Shown here: piece by piece, positions 28,003-35,950 of the stretch | Position numbering within the stretch: the stretch's first letter is position 1 | Layout of the letters: each line of letters starts with the position of its first letter | Assembly: GCF_015206885.1 (NCBI RefSeq) | Contig: NZ_JADEXY010000023.1 | Span: forward strand, 1 to 37,386 | DNA from: Microcystis aeruginosa LEGE 91341 | Lineage (GTDB): Bacteria; Cyanobacteriota; Cyanobacteriia; Cyanobacteriales; Microcystaceae | Direction of reading: 5' to 3' | Length of the DNA stretch: 37,386 bases | The notes under the pieces: model-generated | Database searches by the model: none | Told to the model about the DNA's origin: nothing | What the model saw: the letters and a program-made list of their open reading frames with translations, nothing else | Translations under genes and position numbers: made by a program

Positions 28003-28055
28003 AGAAAACAGGTTTCTCAAAGAAACCCGTTTTCTAATTAAGAAACCCGTTTTCT
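28003..28055. terminator. Triple palindromic repeat acting as likely bidirectional terminator
   Basis: Arms at 28003-28017 (agaaaacaggtttct), 28021-28035 and 28041-28055 (both agaaacccgttttct). The first two form a 15-bp hairpin with one mismatch and a 3-base loop, 7 bases after the toxin stop codon. The third arm overlaps the TAG stop codon (28054-28056) of the minus-strand oxygenase gene. Confidence 0.65.
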
Positions 28056-29478
28056 AAATAGCGCCTTTTTCTGATTTTTCTTGCCAAGTACCATGAAAAC
28101 TGGGAGGGATAACACTGGGTAATTGCAGACAGCAAAGGGGTTCTTTTTCTAACTGCTGACTGTCATAGATTCTCACTTGGCTGCTGTGATTATTGCCGTC
28201 GTAAACCACGACGATTAACCATCCCGTTTCTGGAGATAAACCATCGCAGACAAAAATCGGTTCACTTCCATAACAGTTATTTTCCAGATAAGCAATAGTT
28301 AACTTACCCGTGGAGTGATTATAACAAGCGGGAAGTCCGATAATTTCCCGACGAATATCGCTATCAGGACGATGGACAGCTAAAAAAGTATTTTGCCATT
28401 TTTGTCCCACCAGTTGCGGGGAAACCACGGGAAAATCACAGCTTAAATCTGAGAGAATTTCCTGATTAATCACTTTTGCTGATAGGGGATTAATAGTAAT
28501 ACTTGCTAATTTTCCGATGGCTAAGGTTTCGGTTTTACCCGTGGGAACTTCTTTTAAAAATTGATTAGTTTTAAAGTCATCATAACGGACAAAAACAATT
28601 TCAAGATTGCCTTGCTCATTCACATAACCATTAGCGAAGTGCCATTGAAACCATGAATCGGTAACACTTTCACTGACTAATTCCAGAGAATTTCGCTCAA
28701 AAATTAGTATTCTTGTTCCTAATTCTGGCTGCCACTGCATAGCATCACTAAAAGTTTTAAATCCCAACAGTATCGATAATTTATCCGCTTTTATCGGTGG
28801 AACGAAAAAGACGAGATACTGTCCTGCTAAAACAAAGTCATGCAGCAGAGACAATCTATCTAACTCAAAAGTGTTTTTCTGGATAATGTCACCAGTGGAG
28901 TCAGACTTATAGAGATTTAAACTAACTTTAGCACCGATTGTCACCCCGAAATTAAAAATCTCTCCTCTGGACAAATCTAGCTTAGGATGAGCGGAAAAAG
29001 TTTCCTTTGCTTGTAAGCTAGATAAATTATCTAAACCTAGGGTTTCTAAAGATTGTAAATCTAATTTATGGGGAAAACCTCCTTCCCAGAGAGCTAATAA
29101 TTTATCGGGTAAAGCTAACAGTGAGGTATTAGCGGCATTTTTTACCTCTTTTCCCCAATTATTCCAAAAAAAGCCGGGGACATTCATGCCATAATTAGGA
29201 AATAAATATTGATTAGCGGCGCTTTCTTGCTGATAACCAGCAGTCTGAACATAACGATAGGTGGCACTGGCTCCATTATCATGAAAATGTACAGCTAAAA
29301 TTGCACCATCTCCGTCAAACCAATGACCAACTTTTTGCTTACCTCTTTCTAATCTTCCCGGACCATTGCGATAGAGACTCCCCCGCAATCCATAGGGAAT
29401 TTTCCCCGATAATAGGGTTAATTGGGTTTCAGAAAATTCCCCTGCTGGTTTTTCTAGAGATTTTGCCCAAGCTTTCAT
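28054..29478 (-). CDS. Carotenoid/apocarotenoid cleavage oxygenase
   Basis: A 474-aa enzyme of the RPE65/CCD family, non-heme iron dioxygenases that cleave carotenoids or apocarotenoids into aldehydes. The four iron-binding histidines are visible: H164 in SAHPKLD, H213 in LLHDF, H280 in WFQWHFANG and H462 in SFHGTW. YRNGPGR and HWFDGDGA near the N-terminus are family blocks. Size and motifs fit the Synechocystis ACO (Diox1) type, which makes retinal from apocarotenals, but substrate choice cannot be told. ATG 29476-29478. The last codons overlap a palindromic repeat. Confidence 0.93.
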   Translation of the reverse strand: MKAWAKSLEKPAGEFSETQLTLLSGKIPYGLRGSLYRNGPGRLERGKQKVGHWFDGDGAILAVHFHDNGASATYRYVQTAGYQQESAANQYLFPNYGMNVPGFFWNNWGKEVKNAANTSLLALPDKLLALWEGGFPHKLDLQSLETLGLDNLSSLQAKETFSAHPKLDLSRGEIFNFGVTIGAKVSLNLYKSDSTGDIIQKNTFELDRLSLLHDFVLAGQYLVFFVPPIKADKLSILLGFKTFSDAMQWQPELGTRILIFERNSLELVSESVTDSWFQWHFANGYVNEQGNLEIVFVRYDDFKTNQFLKEVPTGKTETLAIGKLASITINPLSAKVINQEILSDLSCDFPVVSPQLVGQKWQNTFLAVHRPDSDIRREIIGLPACYNHSTGKLTIAYLENNCYGSEPIFVCDGLSPETGWLIVVVYDGNNHSSQVRIYDSQQLEKEPLCCLQLPSVIPPSFHGTWQEKSEKGAI

Positions 29479-29594
29479 AGATTTATTTTTTTAGTAATTA
29501 CATAGTTAAGTATAGCTCCAGACTAGGTTCAATGACGATAATTTCGGCAGTTTACCAGTTAATTAGTATTCGTCACAACCGATAAATTATATCA

Positions 29595-30287
29595 TTATAA
29601 AGTATCGGGATCAATTCCCAGAGAACGTATATATTCAGCTAAACGTTCAGCTTTAAGACGCTCTTGTTCTAATTGTAAACTCGCTTGTTCAGCTTTAAGA
29701 CGCTCTTGTTCTAACCTTTGAGATAACTCGATAGAACTTAAAAACTTCTGACCATCTAAACCATAAATTTCTAACCCATCTTCTCTCAAATCAAATCGGA
29801 TATTTAACCGAGGACTAACCCATCCCTTAATCTCAGGTATAGAACTTAATAGTCCTTCCTGTCTCAACCATCCTTGAAAATTATAAGAATCGGGATCATA
29901 AAGATAGTATTCTTCTACTCCATAACGTTGATAAAACAGTAGTTTTCGCTCCATTTCTTCTAAGCTATTAGAAGGGGAGAGAATTTCAAAAACCACTTGA
30001 GGAGCAATATTATCTTCTTGCCATTGTTTATAGGAACCCCTTCTTCCTTTCGGACGACCAAATACTACCATAACATCGGGAGCAACCGGTCCAGTAATTT
30101 TCTTATCTTGCACGGGATACCAGAGCAGATCCCCGGCAATAAAAACGTTAGGAGAAGTGGCAAAAAGAATCTCAAGATTTTCTTTGATTTTAACGATCCA
30201 TTCGTATTGTTCGGTATTATCGGCCATGGGTTTACCGTCACTGTCGGGGTATTCAATATCTGGATCAATAGCTGGTGTAAAGGTCAT
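29595..30287 (-). CDS. Uma2 (DUF820) family protein, downstream paralogue
   Basis: A 230-aa Uma2 protein with a predicted PD-(D/E)XK nuclease-like fold: the acidic residue in PVAPDVMVVFG, the glutamate in VVFEILSPSN and the following MERKLLFYQRYGVEEYYLYDP block. The family is very expanded in cyanobacteria; a restriction-like nuclease role is proposed but not proven. It is a tandem duplicate of the gene at 30309-30938, with nearly identical sequence to residue 190, but carries 20 extra residues in the C-terminal coiled coil (LEQERLKAE repeated at 14-residue spacing). A good AAGGAG lies 9-10 bases before the ATG. Both copies end LAEYIRSLGIDPDTL. Confidence 0.85.
   Translation of the reverse strand: MTFTPAIDPDIEYPDSDGKPMADNTEQYEWIVKIKENLEILFATSPNVFIAGDLLWYPVQDKKITGPVAPDVMVVFGRPKGRRGSYKQWQEDNIAPQVVFEILSPSNSLEEMERKLLFYQRYGVEEYYLYDPDSYNFQGWLRQEGLLSSIPEIKGWVSPRLNIRFDLREDGLEIYGLDGQKFLSSIELSQRLEQERLKAEQASLQLEQERLKAERLAEYIRSLGIDPDTL
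29645..29714 (-). repeat. 28-bp direct repeat coding the coiled-coil duplication
   Basis: The 28 bases starting gttcagctttaagacgctc at 29645 recur at 29687, exactly 42 bp apart (14 residues, two heptads). The paralogous gene lacks this region, so unequal recombination here explains the length difference. Confidence 0.85.
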
Positions 30288-30308
30288 AATTTCTGCTCCT
30301 TGAAATAT

Positions 30309-30938
30309 TCATAAGGTATCGGGATCAATTCCTAGAGAACGGATATATTCAGCTAAACGTTTAGCTTTTTGAGATAACTCAAGAGAAGTTAAAAATTTCT
30401 GACCATCTAAACTATAAATTTCTAACCCATCTTCTCTCAAATCAAATCGGATATTTAACCGAGGACTAACCCATCCCTTAATCTCAGGTATAGAACTTAA
30501 TAGTCCTTCCCGTCTCAACCATCCTTGAAAATTATAAGAATCGGGATCATAAAGATAGTATTCTTCTACTCCATAACGTTGATAAAACAGGAGTTTTCGC
30601 TCCATTTCTTCTAAGCTATTAGAAGGGGAGAGAATTTCAAAAACCACTTGAGGAGCAATATTATCTTCTTCCCATTGTTTATAGGAACCCCTTCTTCCTT
30701 TCGGACGACCAAATACTACCATAACATCGGGAGCAACCGGTCCAGTAATTTTCTTATCTTGCACGGGATACCAGAGCAGATCCCCGGCAATAAAAACGTT
30801 AGGAGAGTTAGCAAAGAGAATCTCAAGATTTTCTTTAATTTTCACGATCCATTCGTATTGTTCGGTATTATCGGCCATGGGTTTACCGTCACTATCGGGG
30901 TATTCAATATCTGGATCAATAGCTGGTGTAAAGGTCAT
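30309..30938 (-). CDS. Uma2 (DUF820) family protein, upstream paralogue
   Basis: A 210-aa Uma2 protein starting MTFTPAIDPDIEYP at ATG 30936-30938. An open frame extends further upstream to 31025, but that extra segment has no match in the paralogue, so the shorter start is chosen. It differs from the downstream copy at only a few positions (NSPNVF/TSPNVF, WEEDN/WQEDN, LRREG/LRQEG, YSLDG/YGLDG) and lacks the repeated coiled coil. Key acidic residues are kept. The ribosome site here is weaker (AGAGCAG in place of AGGAGCAG). 21 bases separate the two genes, which are probably co-transcribed. Confidence 0.83.
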   Translation of the reverse strand: MTFTPAIDPDIEYPDSDGKPMADNTEQYEWIVKIKENLEILFANSPNVFIAGDLLWYPVQDKKITGPVAPDVMVVFGRPKGRRGSYKQWEEDNIAPQVVFEILSPSNSLEEMERKLLFYQRYGVEEYYLYDPDSYNFQGWLRREGLLSSIPEIKGWVSPRLNIRFDLREDGLEIYSLDGQKFLTSLELSQKAKRLAEYIRSLGIDPDTL

Positions 30939-31168
30939 AATTTCTGCTCTGAGGTTATTTGTCTGAAAATTAAATTCTAGCAGCGACGTTATCTTTCCCC
31001 TGTAGTCCCAAAATAACATCGTCAATAAGGTTGATCAAAATGTTTGTGTACTTTTGTTAAAAAGAAAAAGTTTTTTTGACAAAAAGAACAACTTGTGCTA
31101 GTGAATAAATCTCTAACTTGGCAAAAATTCCCCAGACTAGAAGCTGATCGAGGATAGCGATCGAGAGT

Positions 31169-31174
31169 TATAAT
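31169..31174 (+). promoter_or_regulatory. Possible -10 box for the DUF29-SNF2 genes
   Basis: A perfect TATAAT lies 43 bases before the DUF29 start. The region 17 bases further upstream lacks a good TTGACA, so this may be an activator-dependent promoter, or chance. Confidence 0.35.
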
Positions 31175-31217
31175 CGAGCCATTACCCCGCGCTCCCAGTC
31201 GGGATGAGAAATCTATA

Positions 31218-31685
31218 ATGACCGCTCTCTACGAGGAAGATTTTGTTCTCTGGACGGAAAAAACCGCCGAACTGTTAAAGCGAAAAGAGTTTGACCTGGT
31301 GGACTGGGAAAACCTGATCGAGGAAGTAGAGTGCATGGGAAAAAGCGAGAGACAGGCAATAACGAGTTTATTAACCGTTTTAATTGAACACTTGCTAAAA
31401 CTATCCTATTGGGAATCGGAAAAAAAACGGAATGCCCGTCACTGGATAGTGGAGATCGCCGCTTTCCGATCGCAATTAGAACAAAAAATAGATAGTGCCA
31501 CCCTCGTCAACCATGCCTGCGATTCTTGGGAAAAAGCCTATTTAACCGCCAGAAAATCCCTGATTAACGCCAGAATCGTCGATAAAAATGCGATTCCCCT
31601 AGAGTCTATATTCACTCTCCAACAGGTATTAGACGGGGATTGGTTCCCGATCGATATCGAACCTTTTTTGGAAACCCGTCCATAA
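31218..31685 (+). CDS. DUF29 domain protein
   Basis: A 155-aa helical protein with the DUF29 signature: LYEEDFVLWTEKTAELLKRKEFDLVDWENLIEEVECMGKSERQ at 4-46, then LLTVLIEHLLKLSYW and a C-terminal WFP segment. DUF29 proteins are numerous in cyanobacteria and have no proven function; they often sit among mobile or defence-type genes. No catalytic motif can be named. The SNF2-type gene starts 54 bases after its stop in the same direction, so the two may form one transcript. Confidence 0.85.
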   Translation: MTALYEEDFVLWTEKTAELLKRKEFDLVDWENLIEEVECMGKSERQAITSLLTVLIEHLLKLSYWESEKKRNARHWIVEIAAFRSQLEQKIDSATLVNHACDSWEKAYLTARKSLINARIVDKNAIPLESIFTLQQVLDGDWFPIDIEPFLETRP

Positions 31686-31739
31686 ATTGCCGCCATATCC
31701 CCGCGAAAAGATTAGGATTATCCGCGAATATAACCGAAT

Positions 31740-33992
31740 ATGCAAGATATAGAGCAAATCCGCCGCCAACTCATCGAACGCTACCAAAAATTATCGACAC
31801 TAGATCAGGTGATCGTCCGTTTTTTTTTCCTAATCTATGAACCGATCGCCCGCAGCACTTTTCTAGACTGTTTAAATCAAGCTCATTACCGCGACGAGAA
31901 CAACCGGCGACTTAACGGCCAAACCCTGAAATCCCATTTAGATCTCCTCCTAGAAGCGGAAGTGATCACCCAAGACAAAGGCTACGGGCCGCGCTGTCAT
32001 CCCCTCCTCGTCGAGATTGCCAGCCGTGATAGCATTAGCAAGGGAGAATTCAAGCGTTTTGCCGAGATTATCAAGGCAAAACTGCCGCAGCCCCGAACTC
32101 GTTGGGATGAAAGCCTAGTTTTTCAGGGAAAAGATCAATTAATCCGAGAAATCCGTCTGGCCATCTATAGTCAGGATTTCGACTCGATCGAACAACAAAT
32201 CGCCGATTATCAGAAAACCAGCTATTCTTCCTCAAAAACCAGCCTAGAAGACCTTCTGGTTCTCATCTACGATAACCCCTTCGATGGGGATTGGTTACGG
32301 ACGCAACCGACCAAATTTCAAGCCCTAGCACTAAATAGCATTCTTGTCAAGGCTTTTGAAAAAATAACTCGCGCCGATGGGGCTTTTTCCCTCCTAGAAG
32401 AACTCTGTCAAGACCAGACCAGTGTTTCCGAAGCCCATTTGTGGCTCGAACAGGCAATCATCCGAGGACAAAGCGATAAAGTGCGTCGGTATCTCGATCG
32501 CCCCTTCCCGGAAAGCCAAGCAGCAGAAATCGGGGCGATACGGGGTTGGATTGCCTTTCTAGGGGGGGAAAACAGCAAAGCGATCCAAGAATATACCCTC
32601 GCCCTTAAAGCCCTAAAAAAAGCCAAAGGAAAACAAAAAATCTATTTTTCTTCGATTAGCGGCTTCTCCTTTATTTTCGCCCTCCTCAAAGAAGGAACCC
32701 CCGAACGTCTCGCCGAGGCCGCCAGCTATACCAGTTGGGTGACGCGTCAAAACGATCATCCTTTCAGTCCTATCTATGCCCGTCTGGAAAAAATCATCGC
32801 TGCCCGTCAGGGAGATATGCAGGCCAAAGACGCAATCATCGACGCGACGATCAATCCCTACCAAATGGGCCAGGGTCTAGAGACTCTTATCTGTAGTATC
32901 TGTCTCTACTGGATGAGTAGCGGCATCGCTAAAAAACATCTGCCCCGCCTACTCTTGCCCCTCTACAAAGATGCCAAGGCGGCCGGCTACCATTGGTTAG
33001 CCCTAGAAACCGGGGCCCTACTGTCCCGACTCGATCGAGCGCCGGAAACGGAGATGGTTATAAAATGGCATCTCCCTTCCCCCCTGGTGGATGCGATCGA
33101 ACCCCAAGAAGCTTGGCAACTGTGCCTGAATGCCTTGACTAATCTGTGCGCGCCAACACCAACCCCAGGTAAATCTAACCCCGTCGTCCGCCTTGCTTGG
33201 TTTCTCACTATCCATTCCGAGGATTATTTCCTGCAACCAAAAGAACAGAAACTCGACGCGCGGGGTAATTGGAGTCGTGGCCGTCCTGTTTCCCTTAAAC
33301 GTCTGCGAAAAACTGGAGAAATTGACTATTTAACCCCGCAAGACCTGAAAATTTGCGCCCATATCTTCGTGGAATCCAGTTACTATGGCCAGAACGAGTA
33401 TCACTTTGAGCGCCGGGCTATTATCGAACTGATCGGTCATCCCCTGGTGTTTTGGGAAGATTCCCCCAGAACGCGGGTAGAAATCGTCGCTGGGGAACCG
33501 GAATTGCGAGTAAGAAAGGACAAATCGGGTAAATTAATCCTGTCTTTACTGCCCGATCTCAGCGATCGCCAAGAAGTGCTGATTTGGAAAGATACCCCCA
33601 CTCGCATTAAGGTAATCGAAGTCAAGCCGGAACACCGAAGCATCGCCGACATTATCGGCAAAAGCAACCGCCTAGAAGTCCCCGACAAGGACCGGGAAAA
33701 AGTCCTGGCTGCGATCAATTCCCTGTCCGGGATCGTGACAGTACATTCCGATATCGGCGGAGGAAAAGCAGCCCGGTCAGTGGCAGCCGATAGTCAACCC
33801 CGGATTCATCTCTTACCGGCCGGAGAGGGTTTAAAAGTGGCGGTTCTCAGCCGTCCTTTTGGGGCAGCCGGTCCCTATTTCCAGCCCGGAAAAGGGGGAG
33901 AAACAGTAATCGCCGAGATCGAGGGGGAACGGCTGGAAACCACTAGGGATCTGGCCCTAGAGAAAAAACTAGCCCAAACGAGAAAAAACTAG
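31740..33992 (+). CDS. N-terminal half of a frameshifted SNF2-family protein
   Basis: 750 aa ending at a premature TAG (33990-33992). It begins MQDIEQIRRQLIERYQKLS and is mostly alpha-helical to residue about 480, with a tetratricopeptide-like look. A conserved block follows (GRPVSLKRLRKTGEIDYLTPQDLKI, then YHFERRAIIELIGHPLVFWED) that I associate with the regions preceding the ATPase core in bacterial SNF2-like proteins. It contains no helicase motifs. The last five residues (QTRKN after EKKLA) result from an exact 20-bp tandem duplication; removing one copy joins this frame to the ATPase half to give one 1390-aa protein. As it stands the product lacks the motor, unless a -1 shift at A AAA AAC (33983-33989) occurs. 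Confidence 0.8.
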   Translation: MQDIEQIRRQLIERYQKLSTLDQVIVRFFFLIYEPIARSTFLDCLNQAHYRDENNRRLNGQTLKSHLDLLLEAEVITQDKGYGPRCHPLLVEIASRDSISKGEFKRFAEIIKAKLPQPRTRWDESLVFQGKDQLIREIRLAIYSQDFDSIEQQIADYQKTSYSSSKTSLEDLLVLIYDNPFDGDWLRTQPTKFQALALNSILVKAFEKITRADGAFSLLEELCQDQTSVSEAHLWLEQAIIRGQSDKVRRYLDRPFPESQAAEIGAIRGWIAFLGGENSKAIQEYTLALKALKKAKGKQKIYFSSISGFSFIFALLKEGTPERLAEAASYTSWVTRQNDHPFSPIYARLEKIIAARQGDMQAKDAIIDATINPYQMGQGLETLICSICLYWMSSGIAKKHLPRLLLPLYKDAKAAGYHWLALETGALLSRLDRAPETEMVIKWHLPSPLVDAIEPQEAWQLCLNALTNLCAPTPTPGKSNPVVRLAWFLTIHSEDYFLQPKEQKLDARGNWSRGRPVSLKRLRKTGEIDYLTPQDLKICAHIFVESSYYGQNEYHFERRAIIELIGHPLVFWEDSPRTRVEIVAGEPELRVRKDKSGKLILSLLPDLSDRQEVLIWKDTPTRIKVIEVKPEHRSIADIIGKSNRLEVPDKDREKVLAAINSLSGIVTVHSDIGGGKAARSVAADSQPRIHLLPAGEGLKVAVLSRPFGAAGPYFQPGKGGETVIAEIEGERLETTRDLALEKKLAQTRKN

Positions 33993-33999
33993 CCCAAAC
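33960..33999. repeat. Exact 20-bp tandem duplication that breaks the SNF2 gene
   Basis: The unit gagaaaaaactagcccaaac occurs at 33960-33979 and again at 33980-33999 without a mismatch. Twenty bases shift the frame by -1 equivalent, so the upstream frame (codons at positions divisible by 3) meets TAG at 33990, while the downstream frame continues to 35932. Confidence 0.95.
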
Positions 34000-34096
34000 A
34001 GCGATCGATTCTTGTCCGATCCTGATCAGTTTTGAGGAAGAAAATGGGGAATGGCGGCTAGAAAATCCAGAGGATTGTCTAGATCTACTGCTGGAA

Positions 34097-35932
34097 TTGC
34101 GGGAATTAAACGATAGCGTCCTTGTGGAATGGCCAGAAGGGGAAAAATGGCGGGTGTCGCGTCAGCTTCGATTACAAGACCTACACCTAAATATCCACAG
34201 TCAACGGGATTGGTCTGCCGTCAGTGGTGAACTGCACCTAGAGGAGAAATCGGTGCTGAGTATGCAGGAGTTGATGAAATTGCTAGAGGGAGCGCCGGGG
34301 CGGTTTATTCCCCTCGGAGATGGTCAATTTCTGGCATTAACCGAGGCATTTCGGGAACGGTTACAGGAAATGCGTGCTTTCTCGGAAAAGTCCGGCGACG
34401 GTTTGCGGTTTCATCCCTTCGCTGCCCCGATTCTCTCGGAACTCACCGAGGAAGTGGGACAACTCAAGGCCGATAAACGTTGGCGCGATAATTTACAACG
34501 CTTTCAGGAGAGTCAGGATTTTACCCCGGAAGTCCCCTCAACTCTACAGGCAGAATTGCGCGACTATCAATTGGAAGGCTTTCGCTGGTTAGCTAGGCTG
34601 GCCCAGTGGGGGGCCGGGGCCTGTTTGGCCGATGATATGGGATTAGGGAAAACTTTACAGGCCCTGGCAGTGATCCTTACCCGCGCCTCGGAGGGACCGA
34701 CTTTAGCGATCGCTCCTACTTCAGTATGTTTGAACTGGATTAGTGAGGCGGAAAGGTTCGCACCCACCTTAAATATCATCCAATTGGGAACAGGCGATCG
34801 GCAAGCACTACTCGATCGACTGCAACCTTTCGATCTGTTGGTCTGTAGCTATGGGTTATTACAGCAGGAAGAAGTGGCTACCATGTTGGCCGGGGTAGAA
34901 TGGCGGACAATCGTTCTCGATGAGGCCCAAGCGATTAAGAATTTCTCCACCAAGCGATCGAAAGCAGCGATGAATCTGCGGGGGGATTTTAAACTAATCA
35001 CCACGGGAACACCGATCGAGAATCATTTAGGGGAATTATGGAATCTTTTCCGTTTTATTAACCCCGGATTGTTGGGATCCTTGGAAAGTTTTGATCGCCG
35101 TTTCGCCACCCCGATCGAAAAATACGGCGATAAAACCGCTCGCGAACAGTTAAAAAAACTGGTGCGGCCTTTCCTTCTCCGGCGCACAAAAAACCAAGTT
35201 CTGGCGGAATTACCGCCGCGTACCGAGATTTTAGTCCCGATCGAGTTAAGCGTCGAGGAGAAGGCGTTTTACGAGGCCTTACGGCGGCGTGCTTTGGAGA
35301 AATTAAGCGAGAGTGACAGTACCGCCGGAGCGAAACATCTCCAGGTACTGGCAGAGATCATGAAATTACGCCGGGCCTGCTGTCACCCGCAGCTAGTGGC
35401 TCCAGATTTGGATTTAGCCGGCTCGAAATTGTCCCGTTTCGGGGAAATTCTGGATGATTTATTGGATAATCAGCATAAAGCGTTGGTATTTAGTCAATTT
35501 GTCGATCATTTAGGGATTATCCGCAGTTATCTCGATCAAAGACAGATAAAATATCAATACCTCGATGGTAGTACCCCTGCTGGCGATCGGCAGAAACAGG
35601 TGAAAGCGTTTCAAGCGGGGGAAGGGGACGTATTTTTAATTAGTTTAAAAGCTGGGGGGACAGGATTAAATCTCACCGCAGCCGATTATGTTATCCATCT
35701 TGATCCCTGGTGGAATCCCGCAGTGGAGGATCAGGCTTCCGATCGCGCTCACCGCATCGGCCAAAAACGTCCGGTGACGATTTATCGCTTAGTGGCCAAG
35801 GATACGATCGAGGAAAAAATTGTCGATCTGCACCACCATAAACGCGATCTCGCCGATAGTTTATTGGAGGGAACCGACGCAAGCGGCAAGCTATCTACCG
35901 ACGAATTATTACGCTTAATGGCCGAGGGATAA
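34097..35932 (+). CDS. C-terminal half of the frameshifted SNF2 ATPase (motor domains)
   Basis: 611 aa from a possible TTG start, but the frame is open further upstream through the duplication and this is really the second half of one gene. It holds the complete SNF2/RapA-type motor: Walker A DDMGLGKT, motif Ia APTSVCLNW, Walker B DEAQAIKN, TGTPIENHLGELWNLFRFINPGLLG, then the C-terminal lobe with VFSQFVDHLG, YLDGSTPAGDRQ, SLKAGGTGLNLT and QASDRAHRIGQKRPV. With one duplicate copy removed, the Walker A lysine would be K964 and DEAQ 1054-1057. Such ATPases move along double-stranded DNA and remodel protein-DNA complexes; the bacterial role may be transcription recycling, repair or defence. It is convergent with the C-DES gene, 18 bases apart. 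Confidence 0.85.
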   Translation: MRELNDSVLVEWPEGEKWRVSRQLRLQDLHLNIHSQRDWSAVSGELHLEEKSVLSMQELMKLLEGAPGRFIPLGDGQFLALTEAFRERLQEMRAFSEKSGDGLRFHPFAAPILSELTEEVGQLKADKRWRDNLQRFQESQDFTPEVPSTLQAELRDYQLEGFRWLARLAQWGAGACLADDMGLGKTLQALAVILTRASEGPTLAIAPTSVCLNWISEAERFAPTLNIIQLGTGDRQALLDRLQPFDLLVCSYGLLQQEEVATMLAGVEWRTIVLDEAQAIKNFSTKRSKAAMNLRGDFKLITTGTPIENHLGELWNLFRFINPGLLGSLESFDRRFATPIEKYGDKTAREQLKKLVRPFLLRRTKNQVLAELPPRTEILVPIELSVEEKAFYEALRRRALEKLSESDSTAGAKHLQVLAEIMKLRRACCHPQLVAPDLDLAGSKLSRFGEILDDLLDNQHKALVFSQFVDHLGIIRSYLDQRQIKYQYLDGSTPAGDRQKQVKAFQAGEGDVFLISLKAGGTGLNLTAADYVIHLDPWWNPAVEDQASDRAHRIGQKRPVTIYRLVAKDTIEEKIVDLHHHKRDLADSLLEGTDASGKLSTDELLRLMAEG

Positions 35933-35950
35933 AAATATCCCCGACGCAGT

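Noticed and set aside
30939-31025. N-terminal extension of the upstream Uma2 gene
   Set aside because: The extra 28 residues have no counterpart in the near-identical paralogue, whose start aligns with ATG 30936-30938.
31740-35932. Two independent SNF2-region genes
   Set aside because: The exact 20-bp duplication explains the frame change with simple arithmetic, and the second half has no convincing start of its own, so a single broken gene is the better reading.
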